From: Limnephilus marmoratus | Lineage: Eukaryota > Arthropoda > Insecta > Trichoptera > Limnephilidae | Length of the DNA: 64,000 nucleotides | Direction of reading: 5' to 3' | Assembly: GCA_917880885.1 (NCBI GenBank) | Contig: OU862917.1 | Location: 53,180,727 to 53,244,726 of the forward strand | Part shown: positions 54,776 to 64,000 of the stretch, piece by piece | Layout of the letters: the number at the start of each line of letters is the position of its first letter | How positions within the stretch are numbered: position 1 is the first letter of the stretch | Program-made: the position numbers and the translations under genes | The notes under the pieces: generated by a model | What the model was told of the DNA's origin: nothing | Databases searched by the model: none | The model's input: the letters and a program-made list of their open reading frames with translations, nothing else

Positions 54776-56208
54776 AGACGCTGCTTTATGGCAAATTTTC
54801 CCGAGAAAAGTGATCAAAAATCCACACTTAAATGTCTGCGAAATGTGATCAAGCTGTTTCTTTCAAGATAATGTAATACTTCTTTTCAGCGTTGCATCGT
54901 TTAAGAGGAATATAAACGCTAGAAATATTTCGAATCTCATGCTTGCAAAATTTTAAAATCGAGCGTCTTTTTGCACGAGGCTAGTAAGCGAAAAAGTGGT
55001 TTTTATTTATTTTGTGCATAATTTTATAAGAACGAAAAAAAGTTAGAACATGGAAAACCTCAAAAATAGTCTTAGCCATAAAGGGGTATTTTTTAAAAAT
55101 TGTTTCTTGTATTACTTCATAGTTAAGTCATAAAAAACATTTTTTTTGGTGGTTTAAGCTTATATTTTTTGTTACATAAATAATAATTTTATTGTAATTC
55201 CAATACATAGAAAAGCTAGTAAAAGCTTCGATCTATCTGTAGCATATTTTTTGATGTTCATACTTTAAGAGCGTTTAACCAGCCAGCGGACGAAAATCCA
55301 CATTTCGTCGAAAGTTGTTCTTCCGATCGTGCAGGGCGGTTACAATGAGAAAGATTAATTATTCTCCGTACCAGCTTTTTTAAATTATAACTCAATATCG
55401 AATTTATTTCAATCCAAATTAGCTTTAATTTATACCTTCATCCAAAAATGCTGAAAGGCTTGATGATAAAACTATTAAAATAGTGATCTTTTTGTAGTTG
55501 TTTTTTTATTATAAGTATTTATAATTTTTCAATAATGTCTAAATTTAATAAGAATGTTAAAAAAATCTGAAATATATTAGTTTGTAAGTGCGCAAATAAA
55601 TACACAAATGGACCAATTTTCGTCAAGAAACACATGTACGTATATATTTTTTAATGATTTTATTGAAACTAAAATTAAAATTCTAATACATAACTCTGCT
55701 AGATAATGTATTGATTTATTTTACTGCATGATTACATTATTTGAAATGGGTGTGGTATAATACAAAAACTTTTTTGAAAATTTAACAAATCTGCCAACGA
55801 CCTATGGAATAACCTTATTATACTAAAAATTAAAAAAAATTCTAAAAATTTATTACATACGAATGCTAGATAAAAGAACAATATTTCGAAATCCATTTAT
55901 ATTTTTTTGTGGAAAAGTGTCAATACATCTAAAAACTTTTTTGAAAATGACGTATTTCCGGCTTTCTCTGGTAATGCCCTCTTAAGCCGATTCATCATAA
56001 AGATTAATCAAAATAGTATCTAAATAGGATTCACGTATATATTCATCTTAACTCAGAAATATTTATATTGCTTTGCATGGCAGGAATGTACAAGACCCGC
56101 AGTCACTCGCAACCCTTGCAGGGAGTTCAGACATGTCTTACATTTGCTTTGTTACTTGAATTGTTTACTGAGTCACATACTAAATTATGAATCGAAAAAT
56201 AACAATTA
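54776..56208. other. No feature recognised
   Basis: Very AT-rich; no coding frame of note. Confidence 0.5.
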
Positions 56209-56480
56209 TCATTACATAGTATAAAATGAAGTCGCTCAAAATGTATGTGCGCATAGATCTTTTAAACTATGCAACGGATTTTTATGCGGTTTACACCAAT
56301 AGATAGAGTTTTCACCAATTCAAGAGGAAGGCATGCTTATTATAGTAGAGATTAGCCGAGAAATTCAAATATTCAATTCAGGCAGCGGGCAGCTGGCAAG
56401 CGGGTGGTGTGGATTTTATAAAGGTTGGGTAATGGCTTTGTGTTTCGTTAGCCATAGCAACGTGTGGCTGGGTCTGCTAG
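56209..56480 (+). mobile_element. Non-autonomous Helitron-like element, 272 bp
   Basis: Starts TCATTACATAGTATAAAATG, ends GGTCTGCTAG, and lies between A and T. The 3' hairpin region reads GCCATAGCAACGTGTGGC. Smallest complete-looking member of the set. Confidence 0.7.
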
Positions 56481-56934
56481 TAACTTATAAGGCGTAATGT
56501 TCAATTCTCATCTAAAAGAAGAATAGAGCGCTGTAGACGATGACCGCCGATAAAAACAAAAAAACACCAACTAAAGTAGGAAAATGAATTAAAGAAAATC
56601 ATTATGAATTTCGAAGAGCAATTGAGTGTACGATATTTTTAGTCAGTCCGTCTTTAGCCAACACAAGTAAGCTCGATGGTTTGCCCACGCGAGAACATGA
56701 TGCCGAATGAAGTATCAAAATGAGGTGGACGTAGCACCATCTTTCATTCAACAACATAAATAATTTCGTTCTGTTTGAAATACGAAAGACGGTTAAGTTT
56801 GTTCATACAAAAATACTAAAATCGCGATTAAAAATGGGAGGGTGGGGGTACGCGGGTTAAAATTTGGGGTTATAGGTATTTTTTGATGCCATATAAAAAA
56901 ATACAAAAAAGGCAAAAAAAATGATTTTTTATTC
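56481..56934. other. No feature recognised
   Basis: AT-rich, no coding frame. Confidence 0.5.
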
Positions 56935-57090
56935 TGGACAGGGTCACCTTAATTACCTAGCGGTGTGAAATATACTTTAAAACCTATTCTCATACCTACA
57001 AAATACACGTAAAAAAATTCTTACAACTCGGTCAAGCCGTTTCGGAGGAGTGCGATCACAAACACCGTGACACGAGATTTTTGTATATAA
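56935..57090 (-). mobile_element. Helitron-like 5' fragment
   Basis: Matches the 5' half of the 53.1 kb element (ACCTATTCTCATACCTACA, AGCCGTTTCGGAGGAGTGCG, GTGACACGAGATTTTTGTAT), interrupted at its end by the next MITE. It gives the empty site for the 53340-53581 insertion. Confidence 0.65.
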
Positions 57091-57266
57091 GGGAACGTAC
57101 CCATACTACGTGATCTACTTTTTGCAATTTTTAACAATTTTTAACCCCCCCCCCCCCCCCTCCCCCCCGGTGACCCAAAACCTAAGCAACCAGCCGCTAA
57201 TTTGTACCAAGCGTGACATTTTGAAGACCCCCCCCCAAACGTGTCACGTAGTATAGGTACGTTCCC
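57091..57266. mobile_element. PIF/Harbinger-type MITE, 176 bp
   Basis: Inverted repeats GGGAACGTACCCATACTACG...TGA (one mismatch in 23 bp) are flanked by TAA on both sides (57088-57090, 57267-57269), the 3-bp TWA duplication of Harbinger elements. The inside holds C runs of 18 and 9 bases. Confidence 0.85.
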
Positions 57267-57528
57267 TAAGAAGATATACAAAATACAGCAAATAAATTCT
57301 GTGAGGAAATTAAGATTGTTAAATAAAACGTTTAAGTAGCCGTGATGATAAATTCCTATCACCAGCGGTTATCGACCAACTACTGGATAAGGTCTGCTAA
57401 AGAATTTTCCATCAGCTGCTGCATTTGATTGTCCTGTTCTCTCACGTAATTTTATTCCGTCTCTTTGGCTCGGAAATAGGAGATCTGTTCGTTGATTGCC
57501 CGTCCTACGTATTTGAATAGGAGTTGTA

Positions 57529-58614
57529 CAGAGTGTAACAGCACGTACCGAAAGGACTTTAACCAGAGATTCCTGAGCAGATTTGGAGTAAAAAATGATT
57601 TTTATTTTGATGTCCGACGGTATATTTTTCCAACTAACTAACTAACCATCACGCCGTTTCCCCGCAGGGGTAGGTGGTAGAGAGGACGGACCGCCAAACA
57701 TCTCGGTCTCTCATACTCCTTGCCTCGTTCACATTAATACATCGTCTCATACATCCTCTTCTATTATTCTGACTCTTGACATGACCCGACTCAAGTATCT
57801 GATTCACTTGGTCGTGCCATGTCTTTCTCGGGCGTCCCCGACTTCTTCTACCATTCACATTTGCGTCATATATTTCAAACCATCTGAGCGTTCCTTTTTT
57901 AATCTTACTCATTGCGCTTACATTAGCCTTGCATTTTTTGTGGATCTCCACGTTTCTCACACGATCGTACATGGTTTTGCCACACATACGCCTCAGGGAT
58001 ATCATTTCTACAGCATTTAGTCTACTTTCATCCTTCTTCTGCCAGTTCCATGCCTCATTGCCATACATCAACGTAGGTACCAGTACTTCATTATGGACGG
58101 CTAGCTTCGCTTCTCTGGACAGTTTTTTTATTGGTGCCAACGGAGTTCAGTCCTCCATTAATAGAGTTACCTGCATTCACCCTTCTTTCAATATCTCTAT
58201 CAGCCTTCCCATCTCTAGTAAACATACTTCCCAAATACACGAATTCATCCACCTGCTCCAAGTATTCATCATTCACAACTATGTTGCACATAGTTTTCGT
58301 ATTCTCTCTTTCAAATATATATTTTTCAATTGAAAATAATGAAAATATTTTTCCATTACGTCGCATCTGAGTAGTCGGGTATAACTTAGAGGGTGACGTG
58401 ATAATCATTCCGTCTCGTTCCAGCAGCACGGAAACACACGAAACAGCACGTATATCACTTGATCCCGTCGCAATGCGTAGGAGTGTGATCGATATCGAAG
58501 TTTTTAATAGAAAAAATATACCATCGGACAGCATAATGACATTTCCTTTTTGTACTGCAAATATACTCAGGAATCGCGTGTTAAAATCCTTCGGGTACGT
58601 GCTGTTACACACTG
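57529..58614. mobile_element. TIR element, TA duplication, split by a LINE
   Basis: CAGAGTGTAACAGCACGTAC and the inverse of GTACGTGCTGTTACACACTG are the ends of ~90-bp imperfect repeats; TA flanks both (57527-57528, 58615-58616). The inner part (GATTCCTGAG...ATTTGGAGTAAAAA) links it to the family at 17.8 and 22.9 kb. Without the LINE it is about 360 bp and non-coding. Confidence 0.8.
57633..58344 (-). pseudogene. LINE ORF2 C-terminus inserted with 11-bp duplication
   Basis: Minus frames read ENTKTMCNIVVNDEYLEQVD then EFVYLGSMFTRDGKADRDI, and after a shift near 58130 KLSREAKLAVHNEVLVPTLM, YGNEAWNWQKK and GRRSRGRPRKTWHDQV to a stop at 57649. This is the region after the polymerase domain of arthropod non-LTR elements. 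The 3' tail is (TTAG)n. ATATTTTTCCA lies at both sides (57622-57632, 58345-58355). Confidence 0.85.
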
Positions 58615-58838
58615 TATATGTGCACTGCAATCTGCCTCCCGCACTTTGCCATTGAATTTTCTTTTTATGAGGCGAATGTATTGTTAAATATAAACGAGCT
58701 ATGATCTGAATTAGGTTATCGTGCAACCTTCATCCGTTCAGCTTATCTTACCGTTTCCATTGAGTACAACAATTTTTTTCTTAATTACTATAAAAAATAT
58801 AAGCTTAAGCTATTAAAAAATATATTAATAAAACAAAT

Positions 58839-59853
58839 TAAAACTTTTTTCCACTTCATTTTATTGACCGTAACCGGTTTCAGCTCGTTAAAGCCATCTT
58901 CAGACAGGTACAAATTATTCTTACTCTACGGTTTATATGCATAACATGTGGGGAGATGAAGAGGGGCGGTCTACAAGGATTTTAATCAATTATATTAATT
59001 ACATTTGTTGCTGAGTCGTTTTAGACTGTCGAATTTCTAGTTATTTTAGTAATTCCAGTAGGCTAATTACCATGGGTTTGTAGCTCACTTCAATATTATT
59101 CAGGGAAAAACCTTACAAGTAATATGAATTATTAGTGACCTAATTTTATGGTCAAATCGTTATTATAGTTATGATGTATGGGATTTTTTTTGTTTCTTTA
59201 TTGCTTTTTGAAGTGATACACGTTTACAATGGAGTAGGAATGGTCATTATGTAAACTAAATACATATATTAATTTAATGACAAAGGTGAATTGTCGAATG
59301 TAGCATCACACTTATTAGAAAACAAACACTCGTTTGATAAAGACAAAGATGTTAAATTTTTCCATGCTTGTAATTAAGGTCATAAACTTGATAGAATAGA
59401 AACTTTAATAGAAACTAACTTTGTAATGAATAAGCAATTAGAATCATTTGCCAAGTCTCCGCTTTTGTATCCATTGTAATTTTCATAATAAATTCGAAAT
59501 TAAAGTATGTATTTAGTTTACATAATGACCATTCCTACTCCAATGTATCATAAAAAATCCCGTATAATAAAATTAGGTCACTAATAATTCATTTTACTTG
59601 TGAGGTTTTTCCCTAAATAATATTGAAGTGAGCTACAAACCCATGGTAATTAGCCTACTGAAATTACCAAAGTAACTCGAAATTCGACAGTCTAAAACGA
59701 CTTAGTAACAAATATAATTAATATACCACCCCTCTACCCCTCCCTCATATGTTACCGTAGACTAAGAATAATTTGTACCAGTCTGAAGATGGCTTTAACG
59801 AGCTCAAACCGGTTACGGTCAATAAAATTAACTGGAAAAAAGTTTTATATTTT
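58839..59853. mobile_element. Foldback element, ~1.0 kb, with hammerhead-like cores
   Basis: Long inverted arms: 58839 to about 59270 pairs with about 59500 to 59853 (for example ATTGACCGTAACCGGTTTCA against AAACCGGTTACGGTCAAT, and CCATGGGTTTGTAGCTCACT against its inverse). No clear target duplication and no protein. Confidence 0.8.
58866..58903 (-). ncRNA. Hammerhead-like core in foldback arm
   Basis: On the minus strand CTGAAGA fits CUGANGA; then a weak stem-loop; then GAAACCGGTTACGGTC, in which ACCG/CGGT pair round GTTA and are followed by C, the layout of stem III and cleavage site. Stem I is not visible. The right-arm copy (59783-59820, plus) has the first G of GAAA changed to C. Confidence 0.4.
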
Positions 59854-60180
59854 TCTATTATAATATATTATTATGGAATTCCACTATGAATTGTCAGTTT
59901 CAAAAATAGAAATACTATTAAAAAATGTAATTTTTTCTTTAAAAATGTGTGAACACGTATAAGAAACAACTTTTTTAAAATAGAATATTACGGCTAAAAT
60001 TATCTGTGATATTTTCCATTAATTAACTTTTTTTATAAAATTGTTCACAAAATAAACAAATAAAATTTTTCCGCTTTAAATCATGATCTCTAGACTCCGT
60101 TTGCCGAGCAATTTTTATGCCTTTACCTATATTTTGTGGCGATATAAGGCACACTAAGAATACATTCATTTTAGGTTTGT

Positions 60181-60364
60181 GGCTTCCTCAAGTCCCCGAT
60201 CATTGCAAAAGCATGAATAATTACAGAAAGAAATATTCAGGCACTCCTTTTTCCAAATTCATCGTTTTAATGTTTGAAGATTTATCCGTGATTGCACCGT
60301 TAAAAAAAACTGAACTATCCATTAAGAGGAAATACTAGCTGCGCTTTTCTATACAAACGTATTC
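60181..60364. other. No feature recognised
   Basis: No domain in the small frame that crosses it. Confidence 0.4.
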
Positions 60365-60720
60365 CCCGTTTATCTCTCTGGATTTTGACCCTAGAGCAAA
60401 ATTTTTTTTTACATAATATAGATATTGACCACTAGCGTGTCGGTACGTTTTGTTTTTTTTGATAATTTACTTCTCATAGAAGTTACGACCTTCCAAAAAT
60501 GAATAAAATTGTCTAATTTAAACGCCGTCAAAAAACGTTCAGTATACAAACTAAACAATGTATTTTGAAAAAAAGCAAAACGTACCGACATAGAATATTT
60601 TCTTTTAATACAGTTAGTGAAAAAAAAATTTTAAATCCGTCCAGTTTTGGAGAAGAAAAATGGGGAATACAAAACATCGATTTCGAAGATTTTATTTAGG
60701 TATTTTCGGCCCGACGTGCA
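60365..60720 (-). repeat. Interspersed repeat R-B, reverse, continuous copy
   Basis: CTCTGGATTTTGACCCTAGAG through AACGCCGTCAAAAAACGTTC to GGGGAATACAAAACATCGAT. Serves as the empty-site comparison for the element at 41175-42160. Confidence 0.65.
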
Positions 60721-60984
60721 GGTGTCCCTTTCGCTCATTTCTCCTGAGGGGGGCCGGGGAACGTGGGTTTTGACAAATACATACATATAATGCGAAGTAG
60801 TGATGTAAAGAATTTTATCGGTAGACTAGTGTTGTCCTTGCCCGAGTAATCGATATTTTTTAATCGTTTTTTTTCTGTTTAGTGACTCATCGCGGTATAC
60901 CAATACTGACCGAGCTTTCATACTAAAATTGTGCAAAATTAAATTTTTTTATGTCAAGTACTATAATAAATTTTCAATTTGGGA
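60721..60984. other. No feature recognised
   Basis: No coding frame or repeat partner. Confidence 0.45.
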
Positions 60985-61400
60985 GGCGTTTTAGGTACCA
61001 TCGCCCCGGGAACCATTTATTGGATAACCAACACCCCCGCCACTTGGTCACCGCAAGTGGTCCTCTATGTTTGGTGACAGAGCCTGGGTTCCCGGGTTCA
61101 CGGATGAGGTCTGCATGGGTTTTGGTGGCGGATAATTTTGTCCACTTACTGCGTGGCGGGCCGGATTGGGAGAAACTGGAAGAGGAAGATCTTTTGATCT
61201 CTACAGCTGGACTCTCCACCATCATTTCATACTTTTACCTACCTTTTCCCTACCTTTTCCCTACCCAAAACTTCCTTTCCTTCCTTATCCTAAAAACACC
61301 CTCCACACAGCTTCTCCAATGATGTCCAACAACTTCTCCAACAAAGTCCCTGAGCGATTATTTTTCCTCGGTGCCTCCAATGTGAGGTTTATGTTTTTAA
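60985..61400 (+). repeat. Interspersed repeat R-A
   Basis: ATCGCCCCGGGAACCATTTA, TTGGATAACCAACACC and CTCCACACAGCTTCTCC, ending before an A-rich run, as in the 39.7 kb copy. Confidence 0.65.
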
Positions 61401-61534
61401 AAAAAATCTGTTTCAAATTTTTAGTTGAGAGTCGCTTACATTGCCTTCAGTGATTAATTGAAATTTTTTGTTTGTAAACACTTTATTGTACAAAATTTTT
61501 TACCACTATACAATGAATTTTAAACAATTTATGA

Positions 61535-63035
61535 TTTAGATCTTTCTCTCGCCGGTAAATTTCTTGATATGCGACCGTCAATTGTTTCTGGTAAAAGGCA
61601 TTGGTGGTAGAAGTTTTTCTAACAGTGGTTCAATTTTTTGCCAGATTGAATCGTCCCTTTCAATTTTTTCATACGGCAAACCTTTAGGACTCCACACGAC
61701 AAAATAACAGTATTTACGACGAGTAATGTGTAACTGGCCTTGTACTTGGTAGAAGTAATTGTGATTCCGTTTTAATGTTGAAGCATTGTCTTCAATTTTA
61801 CAGTTATCAATTTTTTTTGTTCAAATCCTTCTTCTGGTGACATATTTACTATACTATATGGGCATTTCACTTCAATTATAGAATCCTTGCCAAAAAGGCC
61901 ATCCGGACTTGCCGCTAAAAAGTTTTTGTTTTCATCGATAAATAGTCCACAGGCGAATACCTCTAATTTTGTTTCTTTTGTAAATTGCTCAATTGCTTGG
62001 TTTTCATTTTCTTTCCCATAATTTGTGGCCATATTTCCTTTAAATGGCGAGTACAGTAGCGAGTTTAATACTCTCGCAACTGAAGTTTTTGGCCGTAGCT
62101 TACATATTTTTGTCCAAAGTTAGAAGCTGTAAGCCGCTTACGCCTTTCAATTGTCCACAAATTATTATTGCTTTGGCCCACCGTATTCCTTTCGAGTTCA
62201 TCCTTATTCGATGGAGATAATTCTTTGAAAAATTCCTCTTTATCGTTTCAAATAATTCAGCTGGCATATCTGGATCTAATTCCAATTGACCATAATTTTC
62301 ATCAGGCCCTGCAACTTTTTTTCTCTTTTCTGTCGTGTTTTCGTAATACCTTAGTTTTATTTTTCGACACCTCTGTATTGTCTCCTTCGAACGTCGTTTT
62401 CTTTCAATAAAATGCTTCGTGTAGTTGCCAGGACTGTGGCCTTGGATTTTTTTTGTATTCGTGAATGGGTTGTCATTTCACTATTCCACGAAGTTACTGC
62501 TCAAGAAGCTCAACTGCTGAAGTTATCCCATTTTTGTAAAATTTGCTCTTTTTCCGCCTATAAATTTGGCTATAACGTTGTTGAATTGCTCCACAGTGTT
62601 ATTTGTCACGTTAATAATAAGACTTTCTGCATTTGCTATTAGAGACGACAATAATTGTTGAATATCAGTCCTGTTCCACAATCTTGAAGATCGCTTACTA
62701 AATTTGGATCATTAGTATACTTCTCCGACTTGCAATAGTGTGACGAACATTTTGTATGATCACCAAAAACATGGTTTGCGGCATTTTTTGTCCATTTTCA
62801 GATTTTTTACTTTATCACTTTGTGCCGTGTTTTCTTGCTCTTTTCTGTAATTTACTGCTCAAACTATAGCTTTTCTCATACGTAAAACGTTTGCTTCAAC
62901 CTTTTTCCTTATGTGAACTGGAACAAAGCCTTTAGCGTTGTTGGTTTTTTTTCTAAGTGCTTTTATTTTATTGCAAAAATTGCGAAGTAAGTGATTTTTG
63001 CACTTTTTTTTGTACTATGAAGTTGGGCCTGAAGC
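61535..63035 (-). pseudogene. YqaJ-type nuclease gene, transposon-related, decayed
   Basis: Across several minus-strand frames the protein runs KCKNHLLRNFCNKIKALRKK (about 63000), NAANHVFGDHTKCSSHYC (62780), TNNTVEQFNNVIAKFIGGKR (62600), SPGNYTKHFIERKRR, LWTIERRKRLTASNFGQ (62140), then the frame 61772-62032 with YGKENENQAIEQF, LAASPDG and IEVKCP, and finally YFYQVQGQLHITRRKYCYF with VVWSPKGLPYEKIERDD. YqaJ (lambda-exonuclease-like, PD-(D/E)xK) nucleases use the Asp of SPDG and the Glu and Lys of EVK; all three remain. At least three frameshifts (near 62105, in the A run at about 61811-61818, and near 61610) and a stop in the 62480 region make it a pseudogene; the 5' end is missing. Known relatives occur in insect genomes as multi-copy, probably mobile genes. 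Confidence 0.75.
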
Positions 63036-63514
63036 CTTGGGTTGAAGTTTCGCTAATATTGTCTTCATGTAATTAAATATTACAATTTAAGGTTTTATAA
63101 AGTTGAAAATAAAAATAAAAAATTTTGAAGTTTAAAAAAATTATATATTTGTTTCCTTTATTTCAAACTGACTGTAATAAATATTTAAAAAAAATGTGTA
63201 GGTAAATCTATCTATAGGTAAAAGACCAACATTTTTTATTGAATTTTGAACGAACTAACACATCCTTTTTTGTATTTACTGCTTAAAGAAACTCAAAAAT
63301 ACAGGAGTACAAATCAAACCTCAGCAAGCGATATATCTAACATTTTAAACATTATTATTTACAAACATGTCAACTCACACGTATGATACACACAACACAA
63401 TAAATCCATTTAGATTTAATTGTCTAATAAAATATGTAAGTGCTTTTATCTTTTTCGTTATCGTAATTTTAATTAGAAAAAAACTTAAGGTGGGCTATTT
63501 TTAAACCTTTTTTA
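63036..63514. other. No feature recognised
   Basis: Very AT-rich, no coding frame. Confidence 0.5.
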
Positions 63515-64000
63515 TCTCTACATATTATAAAGTAAAGTCCCCCGCGCCGTCTTTCTGTCTGTCTGTCTGTCTGTCTGTCTGTTCGCGATAAACTCGAAAA
63601 CTACTGAACGGATTTTCATGCGGTTTTCACCAATAGATAGAGTGTTTCGTGAGGAAGGTTTACGTATGTAATTTGTCAAGGATTTGTGTAAATTGTTTGA
63701 AACATAACGATAATTGTTAGAAGTGTCGGAAAAATTCCAGCCGCCTGGTAGCTTTCATCGAAATCGCTGCCTAATCCTTTTGGGATATAACAAAACAACG
63801 CTTGGTGGGATATTCCTCTTTTATAGATCTACAAAAAAGTCCGCGATGGCATATATCTATCTTTTACTATACGCATTCTATCTTCTTATCTTATTATTCT
63901 TATCAATTGCATTTTAGATATAATGTGTATAGTAAGCTATCCGTAAAAGATAGATATATGCCTTCGCGGACTTTTTTGTAGATCTATAAAAGAGGAATAT
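63515..64000 (+). mobile_element. Helitron/DINE-like element start, runs off window
   Basis: Begins TCTCTACATATTATAAAG after an A, then a (CTGT)n microsatellite (63554-63583) and AAACTACTGAACGGATTTTC, ATGCGGTTTTCACCAATAG, shared in part with 43.4 and 56.2 kb. A microsatellite just inside the 5' end is typical of DINE-1/Helentron-type elements. The 3' end is not in the window. Confidence 0.55.
63810..64000. repeat. Long hairpin at the window edge, ~60-bp arms
   Basis: ATATTCCTCTTTTATAGATC, then ACAAAAAAGTCCGCG, is inverted exactly at 63965-64000; the pairing extends inward to TATATCTATCTTTTAC. The loop is about 70 bp. The outer end may lie beyond base 64000. Confidence 0.8.

Larger units (their letters stand above)
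58735..60180 (+). repeat. Interspersed repeat R-C, split by a foldback
   Basis: TACCGTTTCCATTGAGTACA (58750) and CTAGACTCCGTTTGCC...ATATAAGGCACAC (60090-60150) are the two landmarks found together at 20.3-20.5 kb. The intervening 59854-60060 is AT-rich. Confidence 0.5.

Overview
The window is AT-rich eukaryotic DNA, most probably from an insect. It has no bacterial gene organisation, contains scattered CCTAA/TTAGG-type runs, and is made almost wholly of nested transposable elements of arthropod type: Helitron-like elements, a Ty3/gypsy LTR element, mariner and hAT/Harbinger-type MITEs, tRNA-headed SINEs and 5'-truncated LINEs. The transposon families alone do not fix the order; the YqaJ-type fragment near the right end resembles families I know best from Hemiptera.

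Only one host exon is recognised. A short GC-rich exon at about 15.62-15.75 kb (+) encodes a cysteine string of the RZ/GAIP class of regulators of G-protein signalling and ends in a canonical GTGAGT donor. The next ~1.9 kb is a degenerate tandem array whose unit contains the last 12 bases of that exon plus the donor, so the 5' splice site itself has been copied along the start of the intron. No further exon of the gene was found, so the rest of the window is probably a long intron or intergenic DNA.

Left part (1-11.4 kb): two head-to-tail copies of a ~3.15 kb Helitron-like element on the minus strand, each with a ~125-145 bp minisatellite and GGTACC-centred palindromes. The second copy is split by a complete Ty3/gypsy retrotransposon (6077-11128) with apparently identical 225-bp LTRs, a 5-bp target duplication and one open gag-pol frame with every catalytic residue present. 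The first copy provides the empty site.

Middle (11.4-45 kb): small TC...CTAG Helitron-like elements, a degraded hAT BED-finger fragment, MITEs with clear target duplications (17211-17480, and 41175-42160 with an empty-site paralogue), a foldback element with subterminal minisatellite (21.7-22.3 kb), four LINE C-terminal fragments and several SINE copies.

Right part (45-64 kb): a mariner with its central catalytic region deleted (45688-46627), a ~40-bp minisatellite (51.4-51.9 kb), a Helitron-like element holding two younger insertions (53.1-54.1 kb), a Harbinger-type MITE, a TA-flanked TIR element holding a LINE with an 11-bp target duplication (57.5-58.6 kb), a 1-kb foldback and a decayed YqaJ-type nuclease gene (61.5-63.0 kb, minus). 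Two unrelated inverted-repeat elements carry hammerhead-like CTGANGA...GAAAC cores in both arms.
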